In this document: piece by piece, positions 23,776 to 33,357 of the stretch
Position numbering within the stretch: the first letter of the stretch is position 1
Layout of the letters: the number at the start of each line of letters is the position of its first letter
Assembly (NCBI RefSeq): GCF_046098205.1
Contig: NZ_JBJURJ010000009.1
Location: 62,001 to 126,000, forward strand
Direction: 5' to 3'
DNA: 64,000 nt
Source: Paenibacillus_AR mesotrionivorans
GTDB taxonomy: Bacteria; Bacillota; Bacilli; Paenibacillales; NBRC-103111
The notes under the pieces: generated by a model
The model's database searches: none
Told to the model about the DNA's origin: nothing
What the model saw: only the letters and a program-made list of their open reading frames with translations
Translations under genes and position numbers: made by a program

Positions 23776-23953
23776 CTGCAAAAGTGCAGTTATTTTTGGG
23801 CTGTAGGGGTCATTGAGCGGCTTTACCTGCAAAAATGCAGTTATTTCCTGCCCATCCCCGACAAAAAGGCCGCCTTTTCAAAAATAAATGTATTTTTGCA
23901 GGATAAGTGGTGCTGGAGGGCCCTCCCCGCCTGGAATAACTGCACTTTTGCAG
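23776..23953. repeat. Four-copy motif array C
   Basis: CTGCAAAAGTGCAGTTATTT (23776-23795) and CTGCAAAAATGCAGTTATTT (23827-23846) are followed by inverted copies at 23882-23901 (degenerate) and 23934-23953 (GAATAACTGCACTTTTGCAG). Start spacings are 51, 55 and 52. The same motif with the same spacing is found at 58285-58460. The remainder to 24217 shows no gene. Confidence 0.8.
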
Positions 23954-24217
23954 TTATTTCAGGAAAGTGGAGGCCGCATCGGCCTTAAACCGGCCTGCAC
24001 CGACCTACACCAGCCCTGCACCGGCAGAGTCCACCTCTGCTGAAGGAGCTGAGCGCCGCTATAGCTTACTGAATTGCCATACTCTCGGCATTTTGTTAAA
24101 TCGGGTTCAAACGCTCCATTTGTTCAGAGAACCGGGAGCTAAATAAGGTGTCAGCCCCGCTGCCCCGTCCGACACGACCGGATTACAGGACAAACCGGCG
24201 CAGTTGCCGCCGCGGCT

Positions 24218-25273
24218 TCACGGCCCGATGCTCCGGCAGGAGCCGCGCTGGATGAACTCCGCAGGGAAGCTCACGGTTTCGAAGCTGGAGCCGCTTTTTT
24301 TCTGCTGCATCCGGCTGATGGACTCCACGGCGGCCCGCGCCATCTCGTAGATGGGCAGCCGGACAGTGGTCAGACCCGGAGACAGCAGAGATGCGGACGG
24401 CACGTCATCATAACCTGCCAGCGAAATGTCTTCCGGCACCCGGATGCCGTGGCGGGTAAAGGCCTGCAGCGCCGAAATGGCCATATCATCATTGGCGCAG
24501 AACAGCGCCGTGGGCAGCTTGTCAGAGCGTGCCAGCCGCTCGGCCTCCGCATAGGCCTTTTCCTTCAGAAACTGGCCCTGCAGGATAAAGTCCTCCCGCA
24601 TGGGCAACCCGTGGTGCTGAAGCGCCATTTCATATGCCTTGAAGCGCTCCCGGCCAGAATAGGTGTCCAGCCGCCCGGCCAGGATACCGATTTCCCTGTG
24701 GCCCAGGCCGATGAGATGCTCCATCACCGCCATGGTGCCTTCGTAATCCATGGAGTTCACTACGGCCAGTCTGTTTTTGTTCAGGCGGCTGCCGATGATC
24801 TCGGCAATATCGTAGTCGATGAGCACAATCGGCGCCTGAAGCTCCGCCAGCTCGCTGACCATCTGCGGATCCCGCCCGGAGCCGACAATCACCCCGCCGT
24901 CGATGCGCTTTTGCAGGAAAGCCTGCTTCACCCGGAGGAAGTCCTCCGGTGAATAAACCGTATGGATCAGCACATAGCTGCCCTTGGCATTGGCATGATC
25001 CGTCACCGCATCCACGAACCGGGCGAAATAGCTGTTGTCATAAATCCGGTTCACCTCGGGCCGTTCGGCGGTGCTTACCACAAACAGGCCGATGGTGTCC
25101 GTTCCTTTGCCTGCCAGAACACGGGCGGAGGTGTTGGGCTCGTAATGATGCTCCTCAATTACCTTCAGCACCCGCTGCCGGGTTTCCTCCGGCACGTTGG
25201 AATAATTGTTGATGACACGGGAGACGGTGCTTCTGGACACACCCGCCAGTCTGGCGATATCCTCACTGCGCAT
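24218..25273 (-). CDS. LacI-family repressor of the cellobiose region
   Basis: The 351-residue protein has an N-terminal LacI helix-turn-helix (MRSEDIARLAGVSRSTVSRV, then INNYSNVPEETRQRVLKVIEE) and a periplasmic-binding-protein-like ligand domain with LAGYDDVPSASLLSPGLTTVRLP near the C terminus. Its own promoter carries the same 14-base operator as the cellobiose phosphorylase gene, so it likely represses both and is relieved by cellobiose or a related sugar. The hinge ARVLAGK is typical of operators with a central CG, as seen here. Confidence 0.88.
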   Translation of the reverse strand: MRSEDIARLAGVSRSTVSRVINNYSNVPEETRQRVLKVIEEHHYEPNTSARVLAGKGTDTIGLFVVSTAERPEVNRIYDNSYFARFVDAVTDHANAKGSYVLIHTVYSPEDFLRVKQAFLQKRIDGGVIVGSGRDPQMVSELAELQAPIVLIDYDIAEIIGSRLNKNRLAVVNSMDYEGTMAVMEHLIGLGHREIGILAGRLDTYSGRERFKAYEMALQHHGLPMREDFILQGQFLKEKAYAEAERLARSDKLPTALFCANDDMAISALQAFTRHGIRVPEDISLAGYDDVPSASLLSPGLTTVRLPIYEMARAAVESISRMQQKKSGSSFETVSFPAEFIQRGSCRSIGP

Positions 25274-25293
25274 GTGCTGGAAAGCTCCTTTCG

Positions 25294-25343
25294 TGAACGC
25301 GCGTTTACAAGGATATTGTAACCGCTGCCGGTAGCGCTGGCAA
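25294..25343 (-). promoter_or_regulatory. Promoter and operator of the LacI gene
   Basis: Minus strand: TTGCCA (25343-25338), 17-base spacer, TACAAT (25320-25315); the operator TAAACGCGCGTTCA (25307-25294) lies at the expected start site. AAAGGAG follows as ribosome site. Confidence 0.75.
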
Positions 25344-25666
25344 CATTTTTTTCAGACACGTGGTGAATCTGCCTGAGCCTCTTACTGCGGCCAGAGATTC
25401 TTCGCAAATCCCCGCAGCGGCATCCTGCCCGGCATAAAATTGCCATCTGGACGTTTTTGGGAAACCGTGGCATGATGATACCAGGAACGGCGGCCAAGCT
25501 TGGCAGACCGCTTGAGAACGCATACAATACCGCGGTGAGCTCTCAGGTTTCCCGATGTAGACATCCGAGCCGTCAAACCCATTGCCGTTTCCGTTCCCAA
25601 CCGCCTGGATCTGTATCTGTGTCCAGAAACAACGCTCCGGCTCCATTCACCAAGGGAGGACCGTCC
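25344..25666 (+). other. Gene-free stretch upstream of the sensor kinase
   Basis: The stretch between the divergent LacI gene and yesM shows no convincing gene, terminator or operator. It ends in the ribosome site GGGAGGA (25654-25660). An open frame runs through part of it in phase with yesM but has no ribosome site. Confidence 0.3.
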
Positions 25667-27427
25667 ATGAAATGGTATCATTCCGTCAGGCTGAAAATTA
25701 TTCTGGGCTTTGCCATTGTCATCGTGCCCATTGTGGTGTTCCTGTTCTACAATAACATGTACTCGATCCGGATCGTGCGGGAGCAGATTTCCAGCAACTA
25801 TGACAATTTGCTTCAACAATATGTCCAAAGCACGGACCAGATGCTGAATGAAACCAGCCTTTTTTTGTACCGGTTTGTTAATGATCCGGACTTCACCACC
25901 CTCTATGCCTTCGGGACCTCCTCTAATGAATATTACCTGACCAAAATCCGCATCATGAGCAAGCTCACCTCGGGCATCGGCTATTTCAACGTTACCAGCT
26001 CCATCTTTATTTATTCGCCGGTATATAAGGATCTGCTTCTGGCCAGCTCCGATGACCATAACCGCCAGACCCGCAATATTACACTGATGGCCGATGCCCT
26101 GGCGCAAAATGGCGACGGCAGATGGCAGCTGGTGCAAACCCCCGACGGTTATGCCATGGTGATCATTGCATCCATTTCCTCCGAGCTCATCGCCGGGGTT
26201 CTGGTGCATCCGGACAAGCTGATTGCCCCTCTGCGCAACTGGAATCTGGGTCCGGGAGGAGAGGTTGCCGCTATGGACAATAGCCACACCCTTCTGTCCA
26301 ATACCCGGATCAGCGCCGATATCTGGGGCCGTTATGCAGAGAAAAACCCCACCCAGAAGGGAAACTATCTCCTGATCGACGATGAACGCCTCAGCGAAAA
26401 GATGTTATTGGTGAAGGCGGATTCCCTGGCTACCGGCCTCCGGCTTATGCTGGCGATACCCGAGACTACGATTCTCAGAGGACTGCCCTTTTTCCAAAAA
26501 GCGATCTATGTGACACCCTTCGGTGTGCTCATCGTGCTGTTCATCTACTTCCTGATCCTTCAACGCATCCTGGTGGGACCCTTCTCCGCATTGGTCAAGG
26601 GGATGCGTCGCATCGGCCAGGGCAAGCTGGATACCCGGCTGCCCACCGCCCGCAAGGGGGAGTTCGCGTACGTGATGGCTGTTTTCAACGATATGGCAGA
26701 CCAGATCCGCTCCCTCAAGATCAATGTCTACGAGGAAAAGCTGCGGGTGCAGCAGGCGGAATACAAGCATTTGCAGGTGCAGATCAACCCGCATTTTTAT
26801 ATGAACAGCCTGAACATCGTGTATAACCTGGCGGTGCTGAAGGACTACCAGACTCTGAAGAAGCTGGCTCTCCATCTGGCGGACTACTTCCGCTTCACCG
26901 TCCACAGCAACCGGCCCCATATCACCTTGGACGAGGAGCTCCAGCATGTGGCCAACTATATGGAGATTCAGCGGCTCCGTTACCCGGATAATCTGGTCTT
27001 TGACATCAGCGTCAGCGATGAGCTGAAGGCAGCGGCTATCCCTCCATTAACCATCCAGCCCTTCGCCGAAAATGCGGTGATCCACGGCTTCAAAAACCGG
27101 AATCAGCCGTTTCACTTATACATCCAAGCCCAAATTACCGGGCAAGGTCAGGAACGGGAGGCCCGCATCTCCATCCGGGATACGGGTGTGGGATTCTCCG
27201 CAGAGTGGCTGGATGAATTCGCCGGAGCCGATTGGCGGATTATTCAGGATGAGCATGTGGGGATATGGAATGTGATCCGGCGGCTTTCCATTTTTACAGA
27301 TGACCAGGCAAAAGTGGTGCTGCAGAATGCAGAGGGCGGCGGCGCCGAGGTGCTGATTATACTGCCCTTGGAGTCCAGACTGGAAAAAGGCGGGGAAGAC
27401 CATGTACAACGTTCTACTGGTGGATGA
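25667..27427 (+). CDS. YesM-type sensor histidine kinase
   Basis: The 586-residue membrane kinase has a first helix (about 8-28), an extracellular sensor domain (about 30-285), a second helix (about 290-310, VLIVLFIYFLILQ), a HAMP region, and the His_kinase domain with EYKHLQVQINPHFYMNSLN, where His is the phospho-acceptor, then the ATPase motifs IQPFAENAVIHGF (N box) and ISIRDTGVGF (G1). Such kinases pair with AraC-type regulators and control sugar ABC transporters. ATG 25667 is chosen from its GGGAGGA site. Its 3-prime end overlaps the regulator gene by 26 bases. Confidence 0.92.
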   Translation: MKWYHSVRLKIILGFAIVIVPIVVFLFYNNMYSIRIVREQISSNYDNLLQQYVQSTDQMLNETSLFLYRFVNDPDFTTLYAFGTSSNEYYLTKIRIMSKLTSGIGYFNVTSSIFIYSPVYKDLLLASSDDHNRQTRNITLMADALAQNGDGRWQLVQTPDGYAMVIIASISSELIAGVLVHPDKLIAPLRNWNLGPGGEVAAMDNSHTLLSNTRISADIWGRYAEKNPTQKGNYLLIDDERLSEKMLLVKADSLATGLRLMLAIPETTILRGLPFFQKAIYVTPFGVLIVLFIYFLILQRILVGPFSALVKGMRRIGQGKLDTRLPTARKGEFAYVMAVFNDMADQIRSLKINVYEEKLRVQQAEYKHLQVQINPHFYMNSLNIVYNLAVLKDYQTLKKLALHLADYFRFTVHSNRPHITLDEELQHVANYMEIQRLRYPDNLVFDISVSDELKAAAIPPLTIQPFAENAVIHGFKNRNQPFHLYIQAQITGQGQEREARISIRDTGVGFSAEWLDEFAGADWRIIQDEHVGIWNVIRRLSIFTDDQAKVVLQNAEGGGAEVLIILPLESRLEKGGEDHVQRSTGG

Positions 27428-29027
27428 TGAGAAATATGCAGTCAAAGGGCTGGCGGCGGGAATGGATTGGGAGGCGCTGGGGATATCGGTGGTCCTGGAG
27501 GCGTATGATGTGGGCCAGGCCAAGGAGCTGCTGTCCGAGCGGGAGGCGGATATCGTCATTCTGGATATCGAAATGCCGGGCCAGTCCGGTCTGGACCTGG
27601 CAGAGTGGCTCCGGGAGCAGCATCCCCATGCGGAGGTGATTTTTCTTACCGGCCATGCCAACTTCAATTACGCCCAAAAGGCGCTGTCCATGGGGGCCTT
27701 CCGCTATCTCTTGAAGCCGGTGGACCATGACAGGCTGTCGGAGATTATCCTGCAGCTGCTGGACAAGATCCGCTCCGAACGGGAGCTTCAGGACTACCAG
27801 AGTGTTTACCGGAAGTATTACAGCCTCTGGGAGAGCCAAAAGCCGCTTCTGGTGGAGCGCTTCTGGCAGGAGGTGATTCAAGGGCGCACGGCCTTCCTGA
27901 GCGGGAAGCTGGATGCCGCCCTCCGCCAGTATGACATCCCTCTCGGCTCGGAGGACCGGCTGTTCCCGGTGCTGATCAGCATTGAGCAGTGGCAGCAGGA
28001 TTTCGGCGCGCGGGATGAGGAAATTATGGAATACGCCATCCGTAAGGCTGCCGAGGAGCTGGTGCTGGACGGAAGCCCCGGCATTGTCGTGGGGGAGCGG
28101 AACGGCAGCGGGCTGATTTTGTTTTACCGGGCTGATGCAGGGGATGCGGCGGTGGATAACGGGGTGCCCCTTGCGGAGAAATGCGGGGCCTTCATTCAAT
28201 CCTGCAATGAATATTTTCATTGCCGGCTGTCCTGCTATATCGGCGGCGAGGTAGGCATAACCGGTCTGGAGGAGGCCTACCAGCGCCTTCTGGAGGCGGA
28301 ACGGGCCAATGTCACCCGGACCAATAGTGTGATTCTTCCCAGCACGGAGAGCAAACCTGCAACCCGTCCCGCTCCGCCGCCGCCTCTGGCCGAGTGGGGG
28401 CTGCTGCTGGACAATGGGCGCCGAGGGGAGCTGACGGAGCAGCTGAACCGTTATTTCAGCCGTTTGGAGCGGGAGGAGCTATCCGTTGAAACGCTGCAGG
28501 CCGTTTATTTCGGGCTTGCCCACCTGTGTCTGGATTCCGCGGTAAAAAAAGGGGTTTCCCTGAGCGAGGCGCTGGATAGCCGGGAGGAGACCATGACCCT
28601 GTCGCCTGTGAAGTCCCTGGCAGCCCTGCGGCAATGGTGCGCCCGCCTCCTGGAGCAATATTGGACCGGAACGGCCGTTCACGGAGAGCCCCAGCAGCAA
28701 TCCTCCATCATCGCCAAAATCAAGGAATACGCCCAGCAGCATCCCCAGGAGGAGCTGGGGAGGGAGCAGCTGGCATCATATGTATTTTTGAATCCGGCTT
28801 ATCTGTCCCGGCTGTTCCGCAAGGAAACCGGCCAGTCCCTGACGGAATATGTGCTGGAGGTGAAGATCGGATATGCCCGCCGCCTGCTGGAAGAATCCAA
28901 CCTTAAGGTAGGGGCGGTAGCCGAGGCTATCGGGTACACCCATTTCTCTTATTTTGCCAAGCTGTTCAAAAAAATGACCGGCATGTCCCCCCACGAATAC
29001 CGCAAAAAGCACCGCCGTTTGCCGTAA
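27402..29027 (+). CDS. YesN-type AraC response regulator
   Basis: The 541-residue regulator has an N-terminal receiver domain (VDDEKYAVKGL; phospho-acceptor Asp near residue 54 in DIVILDIEMPG; Lys near 107 in YLLKPVD), a long central helical region, and a C-terminal AraC DNA-binding domain (about 440-541: EELGREQLASYVFLNPAYLSRLFRKETGQSL and GAVAEAIGYTHFSYFAKLFKKMTGMSPHEYRK). It very likely activates the ABC operon that starts at 29593. Overlap with the kinase gene gives coupled translation. Confidence 0.92.
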   Translation: MYNVLLVDDEKYAVKGLAAGMDWEALGISVVLEAYDVGQAKELLSEREADIVILDIEMPGQSGLDLAEWLREQHPHAEVIFLTGHANFNYAQKALSMGAFRYLLKPVDHDRLSEIILQLLDKIRSERELQDYQSVYRKYYSLWESQKPLLVERFWQEVIQGRTAFLSGKLDAALRQYDIPLGSEDRLFPVLISIEQWQQDFGARDEEIMEYAIRKAAEELVLDGSPGIVVGERNGSGLILFYRADAGDAAVDNGVPLAEKCGAFIQSCNEYFHCRLSCYIGGEVGITGLEEAYQRLLEAERANVTRTNSVILPSTESKPATRPAPPPPLAEWGLLLDNGRRGELTEQLNRYFSRLEREELSVETLQAVYFGLAHLCLDSAVKKGVSLSEALDSREETMTLSPVKSLAALRQWCARLLEQYWTGTAVHGEPQQQSSIIAKIKEYAQQHPQEELGREQLASYVFLNPAYLSRLFRKETGQSLTEYVLEVKIGYARRLLEESNLKVGAVAEAIGYTHFSYFAKLFKKMTGMSPHEYRKKHRRLP

Positions 29028-29057
29028 GGAGCTGCGAGGAAATTAGCGGTACTTGAG

Positions 29058-29077
29058 CGTTTGCGAAAGCAAACGCC
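29058..29077. repeat. GNRA-loop hairpin
   Basis: GCGTTTGC-GAAA-GCAAACGC is a perfect 8-bp stem with a GAAA tetraloop just after the regulator stop. There is no T-run on either side; the strong terminator is 45 bases further. Confidence 0.6.
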
Positions 29078-29123
29078 ACTTCGTAAGCATAAGCTTATTT
29101 CGTCGCAGTCTCTAAGGCCTGCG

Positions 29124-29160
29124 CCGCTTCCGCTCCTGAACAGGAGGGAGGCGGTTTTTT
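29124..29160 (+). terminator. Terminator after the yesN-type gene
   Basis: CCGC-x-TCC-x-CTCCT pairs with AGGAGGGAGGCGG, then six T (29155-29160). Confidence 0.75.
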
Positions 29161-29592
29161 GTTGTGTCCAGCCGCAGGTTGGTGGTCCGAGAAAACGAGG
29201 GAAGAGCGGGCAATGGGATAGAGGAATAGAGGAGCAAGAACCGAGTAAAACGGGAAGAGGAGCAGGGGGGTGAGGAGAATTGGAGGGTGGTGTTCCTGAC
29301 AAAAATCTTCCCCAACGAGGGGATTGGGGCGGGAATTGTCGGAATGTGTCATGTTGATACTGGGAACTTTTCCATTTCGTTCCACGAAGTCACAATAGTG
29401 ATGCTTAGGTGCTGCCAGTATATAGTTTGCGATTCGGAAGAGCCATACAATAAAGCTACAAACCAAAGCATCCCCCAAACGTGACAAAACGCTTCGAAGC
29501 AAAATTCCGGGTATCTTTGGAGGCACCGAATGAAGATGCGGCAGTTGTGCATTTTCGCATAAAAAACAAATAGAGACAAGGAGTGGTTCCCC
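29161..29592 (+). other. Control region of the sugar ABC operon
   Basis: This 430-base stretch separates yesN from the first permease. It should hold the YesN-activated promoter; I see TACAAT near 29449 but no good -35, as expected for an activated promoter. AACGCTTCGAAGC near 29489 is a small palindrome. AAGGAGTGG before 29593 is the ribosome site. No gene is supported. Confidence 0.35.
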
Positions 29593-30570
29593 ATGGCCAT
29601 GGAGCTCAAGACACCCGCAGGTGTCACCCCGGCTCCCGTATCCCAAACGGCGAAACGGAGAACCCTGCACATTCTGAAGAAATACAAGATCTTCTACTTC
29701 ATGATGCTGCCGGGAATCCTGATCCTGCTGTTCAACAATTATCTGCCCATGATTGGTGTACTGATTGCCTTCAAGAACATCAATTACACAGATGGTTACA
29801 TCCATAGCCCCTGGAGCGGCTTCAACAACTTCAAGTTTCTGTTTGATACCAACGTAGCCTGGGAGCTGATCCGCAACACGCTTTTGTACAATACCGTGTT
29901 CATTCTGATGAACCTGGTGATGGGCGTGGGGTTGGCCATCTTGTTCTCGGAAATGCGCAATAAACGGGCGGCCAAGCTTCACCAAAGCGCCATGTTTCTC
30001 CCGTACCTGCTCTCTTGGGTCGTCATTGGTTATCTGGTGTTTGCCTTCCTGGGTATGGAGCACGGGCTGCTCAACACCTGGCTGTTCCCCAAGCTGGGCT
30101 GGAATCCGGTGGAGTGGTATACGGATAAGTCCTACTGGCCTATAATCCTGCCTATTGTCAATACCTGGCGCAATGTCGGTTACTTCGCTGTTATATATCT
30201 GGCTTCCATGCTGGGCATCGATCCTGAATATTATGAAGCGGCCGTTATTGACGGTGCTACCAAACGCCATCAAATCCAGATGATTACGATCCCTCTGGTG
30301 CGTCCCGTCATTATCATCATGACCATGCTCCAGATCGGCCGGATCTTCTATGCAGACTTCGGTTTGTTCTTCCAGGTGACCCAGAATGCCGGCGCGTTGT
30401 ACCCGGTAACACAGGTTATCGATACGTATGTGTATCAGACCTTCATGGTAATGGGCGATATCGGGATGTCCTCGGCGGCAGGTTTGTTCCAGGCAGTGAT
30501 CGGGTTCGTGCTGGTACTGCTCACAAACCTCATTATCCGCAGAATCAGCAAGGAAGACGCCTTATTTTAA
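29593..30570 (+). CDS. Sugar ABC transporter permease (LplB-like)
   Basis: The 325-residue inner-membrane permease has six helices and the EAA loop YYEAAVIDGATKRHQIQMITIPLVRP (about 214-239) that contacts the ATPase. The N-terminal part (KKYKIFYFMMLPGILILLFNNYLPMIGVLIAF) is typical of the LplB/YtcP-type systems for oligosaccharides in Paenibacillus. The next gene is its partner permease and the third gene the binding protein. No ATPase gene is present, as usual; a shared MsmX-type ATPase elsewhere would serve. Confidence 0.92.
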   Translation: MAMELKTPAGVTPAPVSQTAKRRTLHILKKYKIFYFMMLPGILILLFNNYLPMIGVLIAFKNINYTDGYIHSPWSGFNNFKFLFDTNVAWELIRNTLLYNTVFILMNLVMGVGLAILFSEMRNKRAAKLHQSAMFLPYLLSWVVIGYLVFAFLGMEHGLLNTWLFPKLGWNPVEWYTDKSYWPIILPIVNTWRNVGYFAVIYLASMLGIDPEYYEAAVIDGATKRHQIQMITIPLVRPVIIIMTMLQIGRIFYADFGLFFQVTQNAGALYPVTQVIDTYVYQTFMVMGDIGMSSAAGLFQAVIGFVLVLLTNLIIRRISKEDALF

Positions 30571-30594
30571 ACCAACCTCTAGGAGTGGATGCAC

Positions 30595-31566
30595 ATGGAT
30601 GCGCAGGCTGCAACGTCTGTCAATAATCCAAGGGCGCAAAAAGCGCCCAACTATACAACCGGCCCCTTGGCCATTTCCAAAGGCTCCAATATTGCCATCA
30701 ATATTTTCTTCTGGATATATTCGGTTTTATGCTTGCTGCCGCTTGTGTTGATCATCATGATTTCCTTCACCGATGAAAAAACCGTACTTACCAACGGGTA
30801 CAGCTTTTTCCCGGAAAAATTCAGCTTGGCGGCATACCAATTCCTGCTTGAGGATTGGGCACAGATTACCAAATCCTTCGGTGTCTCCATGTTCGTGACG
30901 ATTGTGGGAACGGCTATCAGCTTGCTCATAATGGCGCTTTATGCATATCCCATCTCGCGAAAGGATTTTCCGCACCGGAATATATTCAGCTTCTTCATCT
31001 TTTTTACGATGCTGTTCAACGGCGGCCTGGTGCCCTGGTATCTGGTCTATACCCAGGTAGCCGACATGAAGAATACGCTTGCCAGTCTGATTCTGCCCCT
31101 ATTGGTACAAGGCTTCTTCGTTCTGATGATGCGGACCTTCTTCAGCACCACCATTCCCATGGAGCTGCTGGAGGCGGCCACTATTGACGGAGCCAGTGAA
31201 AGCAGGGTTTTTGCCCAGATTGTGCTGCCCTTGTCCTTGCCGGTGCTGGCTACAGTGGCTCTGTTTCAGACCGTTAACTACTGGAATGACTGGTTCCTGA
31301 GTCTGGTGTTCATTTCCGGAGAAGGCGGCAAAGGAATGGTCAGCCTGCAATTCCTGATGTACCGGACTATGCTGGATATCCAGTTCCTGTCCTCTAATAC
31401 AACGGCGGCGCAGGGGTTAAGTCAAAGCGGCGGTCTGGTCAATGTCCCGACAGAGACTGTCCGGATGGCCATGGCAGTAGTAGGTATTGGTCCTATCGTC
31501 ATCGCATATCCATTCTTCCAGCGGTATTTTATCCAGGGTTTGACCATTGGAGCCGTGAAGGGATAA
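30595..31566 (+). CDS. Sugar ABC transporter permease (LplC-like)
   Basis: The 323-residue permease has six helices and the EAA loop LLEAATIDGASESRVFAQIVLPLSLPVL (about 197-224). The long periplasmic loop after helix 1 (DEKTVLTNGYSFFPEKFSLAAYQFL) is typical of LplC/YcjP partners. I choose ATG 30595, six bases after AGGAGTGG; the in-frame ATG at 30589 touches that site. It follows the first permease by 24 bases. Confidence 0.92.
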   Translation: MDAQAATSVNNPRAQKAPNYTTGPLAISKGSNIAINIFFWIYSVLCLLPLVLIIMISFTDEKTVLTNGYSFFPEKFSLAAYQFLLEDWAQITKSFGVSMFVTIVGTAISLLIMALYAYPISRKDFPHRNIFSFFIFFTMLFNGGLVPWYLVYTQVADMKNTLASLILPLLVQGFFVLMMRTFFSTTIPMELLEAATIDGASESRVFAQIVLPLSLPVLATVALFQTVNYWNDWFLSLVFISGEGGKGMVSLQFLMYRTMLDIQFLSSNTTAAQGLSQSGGLVNVPTETVRMAMAVVGIGPIVIAYPFFQRYFIQGLTIGAVKG

Positions 31567-31582
31567 CGTCCACCAAACCATG

Positions 31583-31630
31583 CCGGAGTATCCGTAACAG
31601 AACCTTGGTTTCCAATTACGGCTGCTCCGG
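31583..31630 (+). promoter_or_regulatory. Intercistronic hairpin before the binding-protein gene
   Basis: CCGGAG (31583-31588) pairs with CTCCGG (31625-31630), with an inner CCGTAA/TTACGG. No T-run follows. Hairpins in this place often stabilise the upstream mRNA end or allow partial read-through, so that binding protein is made in a different amount from permeases; that role is inferred. Confidence 0.5.
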
Positions 31631-31720
31631 TAAAATCAACATTTTTGCAAATTGGCAGTAGCTATATCCGGAAAATCCGGTTAGCATATAGTTGGACATA
31701 TAAGGGAGGATAAGAAAAAA

Positions 31721-33322
31721 ATGGCCAAATGGAAAAAAGCAGGATTGGCAGTGATGGCAGCAGCAACACTAGCGATGACGGCAGGCCTGGCCGGCTGCGG
31801 CAGTGATTCGGAATCTGGTGCAAGCGCTTCCCCAACCGATGCAGCAAAAGCTTCACCTGCAGCAAGTGTAGCTGCAACCGCTACGGCGGCGGCAGACCCG
31901 GCAAGCTCCCTGAAACCTGCCAAGCTGAGACTGGTGTACCCCGGTTCCCCTCAAAAGGACCAGGCCGCAGTAACGGAGGAAATCAACAAGTATCTTCAGA
32001 AGAAGCTGAATACGACCCTTACAATTGAGTCCTTCCAGTGGGGGCAATGGGATAACAAGGTCAACCTGATGGTGGCCTCCCGTGAAGCAGTGGACATTAT
32101 GTTTACCGCCCAATGGTCCCAATATGCCGTGAATGCAGGCAAAGGCGCCTTCCTGGCCCTCAATGACGATTCCGGCAAATACGGCAACCTGCTGAAAAAA
32201 CAAGGCCCGGACATTCTCAAGTCTTTTGAAGAGAAAATTCTGAAGGGCTCCCAAATTGACGGCAAGAACTACGGTGTACCTGCATTGAAGGAAATGGCTT
32301 CCCAAGGCGGCATTGTATACCGCTCGGATATCGCCAAGGAGCTGGGACTGGAAGAAAAAATCCAGGCTGTGAAAAACATCAGCGACCTGATTCCGATTCT
32401 GGAAACCGTCAAGGCCAAAAAACCCGACTTCACCCCCTTGTTCCTGCGTGACGGCGAAAACTTCAACGCCCACTATTTCGCCAACTATGACTATTTGGGA
32501 GACGGCAACATTGAAGGCGTTATCTTCAAGGACGGAGAGGAAACCAAGGTCTTGAACCGCCTGGAGCAGGATCGCTACAAGAGCACTCTGAAGATTACCC
32601 GGGAGATGTTCACCAAGGATCTGATCAATAAGGATGCCTCCACCACTCAATTGTCCACCAATGATGCCATGAAATCCGGCAAGGTATTTATGATCGTATG
32701 TCCGCTGAAGCCCGGCAAGGATACAGAAATCGCCTCCACGGTTGGTCTGGTGGGCAACCTGAAGCAGCTGGCCTTGAACACCAAAACCACTGCAACCAGT
32801 GAAACCGCTGGCTCCATGCTGGCCGTCAGCAGCACCTCCTCCGATCCGGAGCGGGCCATGATGGTAATTAACCTGCTGTATTCCGACAAATATCTGAACA
32901 ACCTGCTTAACTTCGGTATTGAAGGCACCCACTATAAGAAAACCGGCGATAACACAGTTGAGCCCTCCGACAAAACCGGCGATTACAGCCCCGGCGCCGC
33001 ATGGATGTTCGGCAGCCAATTCCTGAACTACATCTGGAAGGGTGAACCCGCCGACAAGTGGGATCAATTCAAGAAGTTCAACGAAGGCTCCCATTATTCC
33101 AAGGGCTTGGGCTTTACCTTCGATGTAAATGAAGCCATTAAGAACAAGGTAGCTGCTTCCATCACCATCCGCAAGCAATATGACCCGGCGCTGGATACCG
33201 GCTCTGTAGATCCTGAGAAGGTTCTGCCCGAGTACACTGCCAAGATGAAATCCTCCGCGGTAGATGAAATTATCGCCGAGAAGCAAAAGCAGTTCGACGC
33301 ATACCTCGCCAAAAATAAGTAA
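31721..33322 (+). CDS. Sugar-binding lipoprotein with DUF3502-type C-terminus
   Basis: The 533-residue extracellular binding protein has a lipoprotein signal (KKAGLAVMAAATLAMTAGLAGC, Cys about 26), an Ala/Ser/Thr-rich linker (about 28-65) and a type 1 extracellular solute-binding domain. The last 130 residues (from about 400; GDYSPGAAWMFGSQF, GFTFDVNEAIKNKVAA) match the DUF3502 extension of LplA-like proteins. It delivers a sugar or oligosaccharide to the two permeases just upstream. Given its neighbours, beta-glucan oligomers are a candidate ligand, but this is a guess. RBS AGGGAGG. Confidence 0.9.
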   Translation: MAKWKKAGLAVMAAATLAMTAGLAGCGSDSESGASASPTDAAKASPAASVAATATAAADPASSLKPAKLRLVYPGSPQKDQAAVTEEINKYLQKKLNTTLTIESFQWGQWDNKVNLMVASREAVDIMFTAQWSQYAVNAGKGAFLALNDDSGKYGNLLKKQGPDILKSFEEKILKGSQIDGKNYGVPALKEMASQGGIVYRSDIAKELGLEEKIQAVKNISDLIPILETVKAKKPDFTPLFLRDGENFNAHYFANYDYLGDGNIEGVIFKDGEETKVLNRLEQDRYKSTLKITREMFTKDLINKDASTTQLSTNDAMKSGKVFMIVCPLKPGKDTEIASTVGLVGNLKQLALNTKTTATSETAGSMLAVSSTSSDPERAMMVINLLYSDKYLNNLLNFGIEGTHYKKTGDNTVEPSDKTGDYSPGAAWMFGSQFLNYIWKGEPADKWDQFKKFNEGSHYSKGLGFTFDVNEAIKNKVAASITIRKQYDPALDTGSVDPEKVLPEYTAKMKSSAVDEIIAEKQKQFDAYLAKNK

Positions 33323-33330
33323 GCTTACGG

Positions 33331-33357
33331 CGGCCCCGGTTCAGGGGCCGTTTTTTT
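33331..33357 (+). terminator. Terminator of the sugar ABC operon
   Basis: CGGCCCC-GGTTCA-GGGGCCG followed by seven T, a very strong intrinsic terminator. Confidence 0.9.

Noticed and set aside
23776..23953. CRISPR-like spacing (20-base repeats, 30-35-base spacers)
   Set aside because: Only four copies, orientation flips halfway, repeats are AT-rich palindromes, spacers are shared in length but no leader or cas genes exist nearby.
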